Below are positions 29,251 through 38,395 of a stretch of DNA of 38,395 nt, piece after piece (the first letter of the stretch is position 1; each line of letters begins with the position of its first letter). Source of the stretch: Sedimenticola sp. Its GTDB lineage: Bacteria; Pseudomonadota; Gammaproteobacteria; Chromatiales; Chromatiaceae. A program made the position numbers and the translations under genes. The stretch lies in contig JALSSX010000245.1 of assembly GCA_026984055.1 (NCBI GenBank), forward strand, positions 1-38,395, read 5' to 3'. The notes beneath the pieces were generated by a model, which had not been told where the DNA came from, did not search any database, and saw only the letters and a program-made list of their open reading frames with translations.

Positions 29251-30081
29251 TCAGGCATCGGTTTCTACCGGCGTATCCGGCCGATTGCCCCAGTCGGACC
29301 AAGCGCCATGATAGCCTTTTACCTCGTGATAGCCAAGGTATTTGAGCAGCACGTAGGTATGCGACGAACGATGATGTGTCTGACAGTAGACCACTGGCTG
29401 GCGGCCGAGTCCGATACCCAGACCCTCCAGCTCGGCGCGAAGTTCCGCCGCATTGCGGAAACGCAGGTTGCGGCGAGGGTCCATGCCACGCTGCCAGTCG
29501 AAATGCAGCGCGCCGGGGATATGTCCGCCACGCTCGGCGTAACGTCGTTCGCCAGTGTATTCCTCGCGCGTGCGGGTGTCGACAAGCACCATCGCCGGAT
29601 TGTCCAGGCGCGCCTTGATGTAGCCGGCGTCGGCGATCGGCGTCGCATCGAAATGTGCATGGAAATCGGCTGGGCGCGGCAATGTCGGCGCGTCGGTCAG
29701 TTTATGGCGCTCACGCGCCCAACTGTGCAGGCCGCCGTTCAGCAGGGCATAGTCGTGGAAGCCGAGGCAGTCTAGCGTCCACAGCAGCCGGCAGGCCTTG
29801 CCGCCGCCCTCGTCGTCATAGGCGATGACCCGCCTGTCGTTGCCGATGCCGGTCGACGACAGAATCCGGACCAAGCTGTCCACATCCGGTAGCAGGCCGC
29901 TGACCGGCTTGCGCTCGGCGACGATCTGAGCGTATTCCAGGAACACCGCGCCGGGGATGTGGTACTGCTGGTGGGTTTTCGCCGATGAGAGATCGACGAC
30001 CAGGATATCGTCGCGATCCAGCCAGCCCTCCAGCGTATCCGGTTCAATCAGCAGCTCGTCACGGTTCGGCCCACTGCTCAC
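29251..30081 (-). CDS. Rhodanese family sulfurtransferase (two rhodanese domains)
   Basis: Active-site region PVVYCQTHHRSSHTYVLLKYLGY. GTG start at 30081 overlaps the upstream TGA. Confidence 0.88.
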   Translation of the reverse strand: MSSGPNRDELLIEPDTLEGWLDRDDILVVDLSSAKTHQQYHIPGAVFLEYAQIVAERKPVSGLLPDVDSLVRILSSTGIGNDRRVIAYDDEGGGKACRLLWTLDCLGFHDYALLNGGLHSWARERHKLTDAPTLPRPADFHAHFDATPIADAGYIKARLDNPAMVLVDTRTREEYTGERRYAERGGHIPGALHFDWQRGMDPRRNLRFRNAAELRAELEGLGIGLGRQPVVYCQTHHRSSHTYVLLKYLGYHEVKGYHGAWSDWGNRPDTPVETDA

Positions 30082-31199
30082 GAGTTCAGCACGTCTTCCA
30101 GCGCGGCCAGACACAGGGCGATGTTGCCGGGGTTGCTGGCGTGGCCCATCAGGCCGATGCGCCAGACCCTGCCGGCCAGATCGCCGAGACCCGCGCCGAT
30201 CTCCAGGTTGTATTCGCCTAGCAGACGGCCGCGCACCGTGGCATCGTCAGCACCGTCTGGGATGGTCACCGCGTTCAATTGCGGCAGGCGTTGATCCTCT
30301 GGCACGATGAAGTTCAGGCCGAGCTTCTCCAGGCCGGCGCGCAGCTTCAGATGGTTGTCGTAATGGCGCTTCCAGGCGTTCTCCAGCCCCTCCTCCTTCA
30401 GCATGATCAAAGCTTCGTGCAAGCCATAGAGCGCGTTGATCGGCGCGGTGTGATGGTAAGCGCGCTTCGCGTTCGTGCCCCAGTAACCCATCACCAGGTT
30501 CAGGTCGAGAAACCAGCTCTGTACCTTGGTCTTGCGGTGTTTCACTTTCTCTAGCGCGCGCTCGCTGAAGCTGATCGGTGACAGCCCGGGCGTGCATGAC
30601 AAACATTTCTGCGTGCCGGAATAGATGGCATCGATATCCCAGCCATCGACCTGAATCTCGGTGCCGCCCAGCGAGGTTACCGCGTCGACGATCACCAGGC
30701 AGTCATGCTTGTGCGCCAGCTCGGTCAGGGTCTTGGCGTCGGACTGTGCGCCGGTGGAGGTCTCGGCATGCACGAAGGCGACGAGGGAGGCGTCCGGGTT
30801 TTCCTCCAGCGCCTGCTCAAGCTTCGCTGGATCGACTGCCTTACCCCAATCGTCGATGACCATGATCGGTGTTGCGCCGCAGCGTTCGACGTTCTCTTTC
30901 ATGCGTCCGCCAAACACGCCATTCTGGCAGACGATGACCTTGTTGCCTGGTTCGACCAGGTTGACGAAACAGGTCTCCATGCCGGCCGAACCTGGCGCTG
31001 AAACCGGCATAGTCAGCGCGTTGTCGGTTTGGAAGGCATACTGCAACAGTGCCTTGACCTCTTCCATCATGTCGACGAAGGCCGGGTCCAGATGGCCGAT
31101 GGTCGGCCGCGACATGGCTTCGAGGATGCGCGGATGAACATCAGAAGGGCCGGGACCCATCAGGGTGCGTAGCGGTGGGTGGAAGGAGTCTGTCTTCAT
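30078..31199 (-). CDS. Class V aminotransferase, alanine-glyoxylate/serine-pyruvate type
   Basis: MGPGPSDVHPRILEAMSRPTIGHLDPAF; PLP-lysine region GTQKCLSCTPGLSPISFS. Confidence 0.93.
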   Translation of the reverse strand: MKTDSFHPPLRTLMGPGPSDVHPRILEAMSRPTIGHLDPAFVDMMEEVKALLQYAFQTDNALTMPVSAPGSAGMETCFVNLVEPGNKVIVCQNGVFGGRMKENVERCGATPIMVIDDWGKAVDPAKLEQALEENPDASLVAFVHAETSTGAQSDAKTLTELAHKHDCLVIVDAVTSLGGTEIQVDGWDIDAIYSGTQKCLSCTPGLSPISFSERALEKVKHRKTKVQSWFLDLNLVMGYWGTNAKRAYHHTAPINALYGLHEALIMLKEEGLENAWKRHYDNHLKLRAGLEKLGLNFIVPEDQRLPQLNAVTIPDGADDATVRGRLLGEYNLEIGAGLGDLAGRVWRIGLMGHASNPGNIALCLAALEDVLNS

Positions 31200-31311
31200 G
31201 GTGGAAAAATCCTGGGTAGATGATGAAAGTCGATGGTCTCATTATATCGCTATCCGGCTTCCGGGTATCTCCTCGCGATGCTCGAGGGTGTTTTCGCTTG
31301 GCAAAAAAACA

Positions 31312-31340
31312 CTTGAAGTTTTTCATGTCGTCCCTATCTA
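31312..31340 (+). promoter_or_regulatory. Candidate sigma-32 (heat-shock) promoter for the Hsp20 gene
   Basis: CTTGAAG - 13 nt - CCCTATCTA about 40 nt upstream of the ATG at 31383; resembles CTTGAAA-N11-15-CCCCATnT. Confidence 0.6.
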
Positions 31341-31382
31341 CGTGTCAACAGACGAACACAGCATGATTCAGGAGACACAGAT

Positions 31383-31805
31383 ATGAGCATGATTCGTTAC
31401 AACCCATGGGATATCTTCGATGCGGTGGAGCGCGCTTTCGTGCCCCAGGGCGTTCAGAACTCGGCTGAAAAACCGGCGAACTGGGTGCCTGTCGTGGATA
31501 TCCGCGAGGAGGAAGACAAATTTGTCATCAGCGCCGATATTCCTGGCGTGAAGCCAGATGACATCGACATCCAGACGGAGAACAAAGTGCTGACGCTGAA
31601 AGGCGAACGCAATATCGAGAACAAGGAAGAAAAGGAAGGCTACATCCGTCGAGAGCGTATCAGCGGTTCCTTCGAGCGCAGTTTCCGCCTGCCGGACGTC
31701 GCCGATCTGGAAAATATCGAGGCGAAATACGAGAATGGTGAACTGCATATCACCGTGCCGAAGCGCAAGGAAGCCGCCGCGCGCAAGATCGAGGTGAAGC
31801 ACTGA
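31383..31805 (+). CDS. Hsp20/alpha-crystallin small heat-shock protein
   Basis: VDIREEEDKFVISADIPGVKPDDIDIQTENKVLTLKGER...SFERSFRLPD...YENGELHITVPKR. Confidence 0.96.
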   Translation: MSMIRYNPWDIFDAVERAFVPQGVQNSAEKPANWVPVVDIREEEDKFVISADIPGVKPDDIDIQTENKVLTLKGERNIENKEEKEGYIRRERISGSFERSFRLPDVADLENIEAKYENGELHITVPKRKEAAARKIEVKH

Positions 31806-31915
31806 TCAATTTCTTTCCCCCGTGATGACAGTGGCGCTACCGGGTAACCGTTGGCGCCGTTTTTCTGCGATATAGGCATGGGAATGCGCGTTGGAATCAC
31901 CGGTTTTCCAGCGCT

Positions 31916-32086
31916 TTAACAGGATGTTGAAAAAGTCCTCCCATGGACTTTTTCAACGACGAAATCGGAAAATGCGATTCCTGGTTCCTTCATTTTCAAT
32001 GACTTGCAGTCATCGAAAATGGCGTACATCCCTGTACCGCACACAGGCCATTGAAAAATGCCATTTTTCAATGGCCTGCCCGCTAA
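31916..32086 (+). repeat. Multi-hairpin intergenic element, copy E (subfamily 1, most complete)
   Basis: TTAACAGGATGTTGAAAAAGTCC-TCCCAT-GGACTTTTTCAAC...ATTTTCAATGACTTGCAGTCATCGAAAAT...GTACATCCCTGTACCGC...33-nt palindrome...GCTAA. Confidence 0.88.
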
Positions 32087-32145
32087 TCTTTACATGATCT
32101 GGGGGCGCGGCGCATCATGAGCGTGAGCGGCGATAAGATTGAAGA

Positions 32146-32559
32146 TCAAAGGCTGGGCTTGCGCCGCAGTGCCTTGGTGCGGCCATGGCGGGTCTTGCTG
32201 TCCATGCGGCGGCGTTGCGAGCCACGTGTCGGCCGGGTCGGCTTGCGCTTCTTTTGCACGCTGTTCGCTGCGAGGATCATCTCGCTCAGACGCGCCAGCG
32301 CGTCGGCGCGATTCTTCTCTTGGGTGCGATGGCGTTGTGCCTTGATGACGATCACGCCATCCTTGCTGATGCGCCGGTCGGCGGATGCCAGCAGGCGTGT
32401 CTTCAGACTTTCCGGCAGCGACGAGGCGCGAATATCGAAACGCAGATGCAACGCGCTGGATACTTTGTTGACGTTCTGGCCGCCAGCGCCCTGGGCGCGG
32501 ATCGCGGAGAATGCCAGTTCGTCCTCAGGGATGCGCAAATGAGGGGATAGGATTAGCAT
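32146..32559 (-). CDS. arfB: Alternative ribosome-rescue factor ArfB (YaeJ)
   Basis: GGQ motif FSAIRAQGAGGQNVNKVSSALHLRFD and basic C-terminal tail. ATG at 32559 (ORF-track start is further upstream). Confidence 0.94.
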   Translation of the reverse strand: MLILSPHLRIPEDELAFSAIRAQGAGGQNVNKVSSALHLRFDIRASSLPESLKTRLLASADRRISKDGVIVIKAQRHRTQEKNRADALARLSEMILAANSVQKKRKPTRPTRGSQRRRMDSKTRHGRTKALRRKPSL

Positions 32560-32623
32560 GGTTGCGGTGGATGATGATGATTCCGGCCATTCTATCGCGA
32601 TATGGCCCGACGGTGGGTATTGG

Positions 32624-33667
32624 ATGAGAGGCGTGAGGAAGGGGCGAATACGGCTGGGCGTCTGCCTGTTTGCCTGTGTGCTACTTGCGGCTTGTGAGCG
32701 TTCGCCCCGGATGTACGAACGCAGCCTGTATGTTTTTGGCACATTGGTCAGCGTCAGCGCCTGGACGTCGGATGAAGCGGCTTTCGACCGGGCCGTCGAC
32801 CAGATCGATCGGCGCTTCCAAAGCATGCATCGGGATTGGCATGCGTGGCGCGGCAATGGGGAACTGGTGCGTCTGAACCAGGCCCTTGCCGCAGGCGAGA
32901 GCATGCGGGTCAGCGATTTCCTGTTGCCGTTGTTGATCCAGGGCAAAGCCTTGTATGACGCCAGCGATGGACTGTTCAATCCGGCGATTGGCCGGCTGAT
33001 CGCGCTGTGGGGATTTCATGACGACGAACCGTCCGGCGGGCTGCCGCCGGATCCCGGTGCGATCGCGAAGCTGGTGGATGCCGCGCCGGGCATGGATGAT
33101 GTGTCCATAGAAGGGCATCGGATTCGCGCCACCAACCCATGGATTGCCCTCGATCTGGGCGCCTATGCCAAGGGCCATGCGCTGAATGTCGCAATTCGCA
33201 TACTGCACGAGCTGGGTATCGACAATGCCATCGTCAACGCAGGTGGTGATCTGTGTGTATCTGGCGGCCATGGTGGACGGCCGTGGCATATCGGCGTGCG
33301 GCATCCACAAGGTGAAGGCGTGATCGCGTCGCTGGATGCGCGCGATGGCGAGTGTGTACTGACCTCGGGTAACTACGAACGCTATCGCGAATACGCAGGT
33401 GTTCGCTACGCGCATATCATCGATCCGCGCAGCGGCTATCCGGTGGCGCACATTGCTTCGGCGACGGTGATCGCGCGCAACGGCGCGCTGGCTGACGCGG
33501 CGGCCACCGCATTGAGCGTTGCCGGGGCGCCGTTGTGGCAGCGTATTGCGGGGCGGATGGGCGTCGACGAGGTGATGCTGGTCGATGGTGACGGTAGGGT
33601 GTATCTGACGCCGGCGATGAAAAGGCGCATCGACCTGACGCCAACGGGTGGCGCGCGCGGCAAGTGA
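32624..33667 (+). CDS. apbE: FAD:protein FMN transferase (ApbE), lipoprotein
   Basis: Lipobox LLAAC; LDLGAYAKGHALN; HIIDPRSGYPV. Confidence 0.93.
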   Translation: MRGVRKGRIRLGVCLFACVLLAACERSPRMYERSLYVFGTLVSVSAWTSDEAAFDRAVDQIDRRFQSMHRDWHAWRGNGELVRLNQALAAGESMRVSDFLLPLLIQGKALYDASDGLFNPAIGRLIALWGFHDDEPSGGLPPDPGAIAKLVDAAPGMDDVSIEGHRIRATNPWIALDLGAYAKGHALNVAIRILHELGIDNAIVNAGGDLCVSGGHGGRPWHIGVRHPQGEGVIASLDARDGECVLTSGNYERYREYAGVRYAHIIDPRSGYPVAHIASATVIARNGALADAAATALSVAGAPLWQRIAGRMGVDEVMLVDGDGRVYLTPAMKRRIDLTPTGGARGK

Positions 33668-33954
33668 ATGAATTGCGGGAAGGAGGGCGTCGCATGATTT
33701 TTCGACGGCTTCGAAAGACCATGCTTATCATCGCGTCATCGCGGCCAGCGAAACATCGGAATGGCCGCGCGCGATGATCCGTAGGCGGCGTGGATATGTT
33801 CTCAACAGATTCTGATATTGAAGCGCGCTGTCGAAACGTCGATCGGTGGGAAAATCTGCCTCAAGCGGCTTGGGGGCGACAATTGCGCTGAAGTCTTTGG
33901 AGCAGCGAGGTGATCGGGGCGCGCAGAAAAAGAAAAAGGCTTAGAAGTATAGTG

Positions 33955-34046
33955 GACCCCAGATTTCGGACAGTAGTTTAAGCTGTCCGGCAAGAATCTG
34001 AGGAACGAGAGAAGCAGTCACGAAACTTCACCGGTGACAGGCGTGA
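33955..34046 (+). mobile_element. Remnant of an IS3-like element end
   Basis: TATAGTGGACCCCAGATTTCGGACAGTAG resembles IS3-family ends (TGGACCCC...CGGACA). Then a degenerate start-like region with NFTGD coding potential. Confidence 0.4.
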
Positions 34047-34252
34047 GAAGGAACGCCGTTTTTCAGTGGAACATACTGGCGTAACCACGCCAGTTTGGTT
34101 TTGCCAAAATCCTCGATGGCCTCCCAGCCATCGGCCCCGCTGGCCATGGCACTGACGGCCAGCACGATAATATCTATCAATTCATGGCATTTGTTGCGGT
34201 CGATGGGAGGGTCTTCCAGCCTAGAAAAGTGTTCGATCAAACAAGCGGTCAT
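34028..34252 (-). pseudogene. N-terminal fragment of an ISAs1-family transposase
   Basis: FSRLEDPPIDRNKCHELIDIIVLAVSAMASGADGWEAIEDFGKTKLAWLRQYVPLKNGVPSH matches the ISAs1/H-repeat N-terminus; coding stops right after PSH. Confidence 0.85.
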
Positions 34253-34456
34253 GAGAATCTCCTGAGTTGCCTTCTCTGGATGATCTCATATCCTCTTGTC
34301 CATGCATGGGTTTATATGCGCTCGCCCTGGCGCGGGGATGCGTCACCATCGACGATAGCCGATGTAAACCATTGTCCATCAAGCGATTCCGCGCAGTATC
34401 GCTGATGGATGAGGGCTCGCAATCAACAGGTCGGGACGATTTGTTCGATTGTTGGC

Positions 34457-35659
34457 TCAATAGTCCCAATTGAGTGCGCCGCCGGTCTGGTATTCGGTTA
34501 CGGTGGTTTCGAAGAAGTTCTTCTCCTTGCGCATGTTGGCTTGTTCGTCCAGCCATGGCAGGGTGCTTTCGGCGCCGGGGAAGGGTTCTTCGTGGTCGAG
34601 TTGTCGGGCGCGGCGGTTGGCGATGAAGCGGAATTGGCCGGTGTGGTCTTCCTTGCTATAGCCGAGGATAGGGTCGCGTAGAATGTAGCCGGCGTAAGCG
34701 GATTCGGCGGCGTCTGCTTCTTCCCACATCTCGCGGACGGCTTTCGGGTCCAGGGTGATCTCTTCTTCCTTGATGATCTGTTTGACGACGCGGATGCCGA
34801 AGGATGCGTGCAAGACTTCATCCCGCATGATGTACTGGAATTGTTCGGCGGTGCCTTTCATCAGGCTGCGACGTTGTAACGCGAAGATTGGGCTGAAGCC
34901 GTTGTAGAACCAGCAGCCTTCGAAGATGCCGCCGAAGAAGGTATAGGCCATGAGGAAGTTTTCCAGCTCGTCGCGGTCGCGTAGATCGATGTCGGCGCGC
35001 AGTACGGAGTTCAGCCGGCGGTTGGCAATCTGGATCTTTTGGTTGATCTCGGGCACGACGCGGTAACGGTTGTAGATTTCGCCTTGGTCGAGCCCGATGG
35101 TTTCGATGCAGTGCTGGTAGGTCCAGGTGTGCAGGGCTTCTTCGTAGACTTGACGGGCCTGGTAGATCTGGAGTTCCGGCGCGCTCATCTTTTCCATCAC
35201 CGCCAGCCCGATGTTGCGCATCGCGAGGATGTCGGAGGTGGTCAGGTAGGAGAGCACATTTTCGTACACATGGCGTTCTTCCAGCGTCATATTGTGCTGG
35301 TAGTCGTGTACGTCCTGGGCCATGTTGATGTCCAATGGCGTCCAATGGTTTTTGTTGGCGTTCAGGAAGTATTCCCAGGCCCAGGGGTATTTGAACGGCG
35401 CCAGTTGGTTGATGTCGGTCAGACCATTGATGACACGCTTGTCTTCAGGCTTGACCGGCTCGATATCGATGCTGGCCTCGGGCGTGGCCGGTGGTGTTGC
35501 CGGATCGGCCTCGATGCTGGGCGGCGTGGGTGGTTCAGTGGTCATCGGCGGCGTGTCTGGCGTGACGTTGGTAGGCGCGGCGGGTGGCGGGCTGGCCGGT
35601 GTCAGGGGGTCGTCCCAATTCAGCATGATCTTTGGCTCCTTCGGTTTGTTGTCGCTCAT
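34457..35659 (-). CDS. nrdB: Ribonucleoside-diphosphate reductase, beta subunit (class I)
   Basis: VYEEALHTWTYQHCIETIG (ligands E/H and radical Tyr spacing) and MRDEVLHASFGIRVV. Proline-rich N-terminal extension. Confidence 0.96.
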   Translation of the reverse strand: MSDNKPKEPKIMLNWDDPLTPASPPPAAPTNVTPDTPPMTTEPPTPPSIEADPATPPATPEASIDIEPVKPEDKRVINGLTDINQLAPFKYPWAWEYFLNANKNHWTPLDINMAQDVHDYQHNMTLEERHVYENVLSYLTTSDILAMRNIGLAVMEKMSAPELQIYQARQVYEEALHTWTYQHCIETIGLDQGEIYNRYRVVPEINQKIQIANRRLNSVLRADIDLRDRDELENFLMAYTFFGGIFEGCWFYNGFSPIFALQRRSLMKGTAEQFQYIMRDEVLHASFGIRVVKQIIKEEEITLDPKAVREMWEEADAAESAYAGYILRDPILGYSKEDHTGQFRFIANRRARQLDHEEPFPGAESTLPWLDEQANMRKEKNFFETTVTEYQTGGALNWDY

Positions 35660-35907
35660 CGTGTTTCTTGACGCTGGTGTTTAAACGCCTGCTTGTGCCT
35701 GGCGGTTCCCGGTGGTATGGCGCGACGGGCGCACCACGGCCACCCTGGCCACCCGCTCCGACCGTGCTGTTGTCGCAAGAATACTGCTGACCACCCCATC
35801 CCGCATTTTTGCTGAAGGCAACACGGGAGACATGCGAACGGGACAAGGCAGTCAGACTTACCTGGCTGGCGCTCACCCACCTTGGTGGAGTCAACGCTTC
35901 GCTTCTG

Positions 35908-38394
35908 TTACTGGCAGGCTTCGCAGTCTGGGTCCAGTATCGAACAGGCCTTGGGCGTGGCCGTTGTCGCCGCGCTTGGCATGCCGCCGGCTCGCGCGGT
36001 CCCGCTGTCCTGGCGCGGGTCGGTCGCGGTTTTTTCCACGCCGGTGGCGCCCATCGAGCGCAGATAGTAGGTGGTCTTCAGACCGCGTACCCAGGCCAGT
36101 TTGTACAGGTTGTCGAGCTTCTTGCCGGAAGGTTCTGCCATGTACAGATTCAATGACTGGCCTTGGTCTATCCATTTCTGGCGGCGCGAGGCGGCCTCGA
36201 CCAGCCAACGCGAGTCCAATTCGAAGGCGGTGGCGTAGAGCGCCTTAAGCTCATCTGGCAGGCGGTCGATGTGTTGTACGCTGCCATCGTAGTATTTCAG
36301 ATCGTTGGCCATTACCTCGTCCCACAGACCGGCGGCTTTCAGGTCATGTACCATATACGGGTTGACTACGGTGAATTCGCCGGACAGATTGGATTTGACG
36401 AACAGGTTCTGATAGGTCGGTTCGATTGATTGGCTGACACCGCAGATGTTCGAGATGGTCGCGGTCGGCGCGATCGCCATGCAGTTGGAGTTGCGCATGC
36501 CGACTGCGCGCACCCGCTGGCGCAGGCTGTCCCAGTCCAGTGTGCGACCGCGATCTTGTTGCAGATACTGGCCGCGTTGCTCGGCGAGGATGTCGATGGA
36601 ATCGATCGGCAGCATGCCCTGGCTCCATAGCGAACCCTCGTAGGTCGGGTAGCGGCCGCGTTCCTCGGCCAGTTGGGTGGAGGCTTGGATCGCGAAGTAG
36701 CTGACAGCCTCCATCGAGTGGTCGGCGAATACCACGGCCTGTTCGGATGCGTAGGGCATGCGCTGCTTGTACAGAGCGTCCTGGAAGCCCATCACGCCGA
36801 GTCCCACCGGTCGATGCCGCAGGTTGGAGTAGCGAGCTTGTGGCACGCTGTAATAGTTGTATTCGATGACGTTGTCGAGCATGCGCATCGCGGTGGTAAC
36901 GGTCTTCTCCAGCTTTTTCAGGTTCAGGCCGCTCTCGTCGACGTGCGCGGCAAGGTTCACCGAACCCAGGTTGCATACTGCGATCTCGTTGTCCGAGGTG
37001 TTCAGCGTGATTTCGGTACACAGGTTGGAGCTGTGCACCATGCCCATGTGCTGCTGTGGCGAACGCAGATTGCAGGGATCCTTGAAGGTGATCCACGGAT
37101 GGCCGGTCTCGAATAGCATGCCGAGCATCTTGCGCCACAGATCCAGCGCCTTCAACATGCGGAATACTTTGATCTCGCCGCGCGCGGCCTTCTCCTCGTA
37201 GGCGATATAGGCCTTCTCGAAGTCCGTGCCGGTCAGGTCGTGCAGATCGGGTGTCTCGTCCGGTGAGAACAGCGTCCAGTCACCTTCCTCGGCGACGCGC
37301 TTCATGAACAGATCGGGTATCCAGTTGGCGGTGTTCATGTCGTGCGTGCGACGTCGTTCGTCACCAGTGTTCTTGCGCAGTTCCAGGAAGTCCTCGATAT
37401 CCAGATGCCAGGTTTCCAGATAGGCGCATACCGCGCCCTTGCGTTTCCCCCCCTGATTCACGGCCACCGCTGTGTCATTGGCCACCTTCAGAAACGGCAC
37501 CACGCCCTGCGATTTGCCGTTGGTTCCCTTGATGTGCGCGCCCATGCCGCGTACTCGTGTCCAGTCGTTGCCGAGGCCGCCGGCGTATTTCGATAGCAGG
37601 GCATTGTCTTTGATCGCACTGTATATGCCGTCCAGATCGTCGGGCACCGAGGTCAGATAGCAGGAACTCAATTGCGGACGCAGGGTGCCGGAGTTGAACA
37701 ATGTCGGCGTGCTGCTCATGAAGTCGAACGACGACAGCAAGCGATAGAACTCGATCGCGCGATTCTCGCGGTCCAGCTCGTTGATCGCCAATCCCATCGC
37801 GACGCGCATGAAGAACGCCTGTGGCAGCTCGATGCGCTTGCTGCCAGAATGAATGAAATAGCGGTCATTCAAGGTTTGCAAGCCAAGATAGGTGAATTGC
37901 AGATCGCGCTTGACCTCCATCGCCGCGGCCAGTTTTTGCAGGTCGTATTGCAAAAGCTGGCTGTCAAGCAGTTCCAGTTCCACCGCCTTGCGCACATAGC
38001 TGGCGAAGTAGGCCGGGTAGACCGTCGCCATCTCGGCCTGGGTGGCGACGCGGGTGTCCAGCCCGAGGAAACCGAGCGCCTCGCGGCGCAAACCATCCAG
38101 CAACAAGCGGGCGGCGACCTGGCTGTAGTTCGGTTCCTTCTCGATCAGGGTGCGTGCGCTCATCACCAATGCCTGGCCGACGTCGTCCTCCTTTACGCCG
38201 TCGAACAGGTTGCGACAGGTGTCTTGTAATATGGCCTCAGCGTCAACCGATTCCAGCCCGGCGCAGGCTTCTTCGACCAGTGAGCGCATGCGCTGGACAT
38301 CCAGTGGTTGCTGGCTGCCATCCTCCAGAGTCACCTTGACCAGTTGCTCTTGTTTCTCGTTTTGCTTGCGCGCCTGTTCGCGTTGCTGGGCGCG
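35908..38394 (-). CDS. nrdA: Ribonucleoside-diphosphate reductase, alpha subunit (5' end cut by window edge)
   Basis: ATP-cone, [49 protein letters not shown]-terminal DCEAC. Frame open to the window end. Confidence 0.97.
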   Translation of the reverse strand, partial: RAQQREQARKQNEKQEQLVKVTLEDGSQQPLDVQRMRSLVEEACAGLESVDAEAILQDTCRNLFDGVKEDDVGQALVMSARTLIEKEPNYSQVAARLLLDGLRREALGFLGLDTRVATQAEMATVYPAYFASYVRKAVELELLDSQLLQYDLQKLAAAMEVKRDLQFTYLGLQTLNDRYFIHSGSKRIELPQAFFMRVAMGLAINELDRENRAIEFYRLLSSFDFMSSTPTLFNSGTLRPQLSSCYLTSVPDDLDGIYSAIKDNALLSKYAGGLGNDWTRVRGMGAHIKGTNGKSQGVVPFLKVANDTAVAVNQGGKRKGAVCAYLETWHLDIEDFLELRKNTGDERRRTHDMNTANWIPDLFMKRVAEEGDWTLFSPDETPDLHDLTGTDFEKAYIAYEEKAARGEIKVFRMLKALDLWRKMLGMLFETGHPWITFKDPCNLRSPQQHMGMVHSSNLCTEITLNTSDNEIAVCNLGSVNLAAHVDESGLNLKKLEKTVTTAMRMLDNVIEYNYYSVPQARYSNLRHRPVGLGVMGFQDALYKQRMPYASEQAVVFADHSMEAVSYFAIQASTQLAEERGRYPTYEGSLWSQGMLPIDSIDILAEQRGQYLQQDRGRTLDWDSLRQRVRAVGMRNSNCMAIAPTATISNICGVSQSIEPTYQNLFVKSNLSGEFTVVNPYMVHDLKAAGLWDEVMANDLKYYDGSVQHIDRLPDELKALYATAFELDSRWLVEAASRRQKWIDQGQSLNLYMAEPSGKKLDNLYKLAWVRGLKTTYYLRSMGATGVEKTATDPRQDSGTARAGGMPSAATTATPKACSILDPDCEACQ

Positions 38395-38395
38395 C

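Noticed and set aside
35660-35907. Small gene or regulatory RNA in the 248-bp nrdA-nrdB gap
   Set aside because: ORFs there have low-complexity, non-family-like translations, and the GGCCACCC repeat is too short to support a structure.
1-38395. CRISPR array, tRNA or rRNA genes
   Set aside because: No regularly spaced direct repeats and no tRNA- or rRNA-like conserved segments noticed. The dispersed repeats are individual structured elements, not an array.

Overview
The window reads as an ordinary, gene-dense gammaproteobacterial chromosome segment. I find about 28 supportable protein genes and no tRNA, rRNA or CRISPR array. The left edge cuts a multiheme c-type cytochrome and the right edge cuts nrdA. 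Recognisable genes and modules: cytochrome / parvulin PPIase / TlpA-like thioredoxin; GT39; HerA-like ATPase; FliL-like protein; nagZ-hpt; receiver-receiver-GGDEF protein; aroC; MFS transporter; PPIase/YciI/YciB; hrpB; a FimX-like degenerate GGDEF-EAL protein beside a large PilZ-like protein; epmB-efp-epmA; psd; PCuAC and SCO1 copper chaperones; rhodanese; class V aminotransferase; Hsp20; arfB; apbE; a composite IS remnant; nrdB-nrdA. The most interesting signal is a family of about 150-200 bp intergenic elements (five long copies plus one 52-bp solo copy). They have YTARCAGG-like ends and a serial multi-hairpin architecture. Two sequence subfamilies keep loop sequences (TTCCAT, ACATCCCTG) while the paired stems change together. 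One copy supplies both the stop codon of sco1 and the start region/signal-peptide n-region of the PCuAC gene. The second notable item is an apparent -1 frameshift in epmA inside the EF-P modification cassette. All identifications come from reading the sequence and family knowledge; no searches were run.
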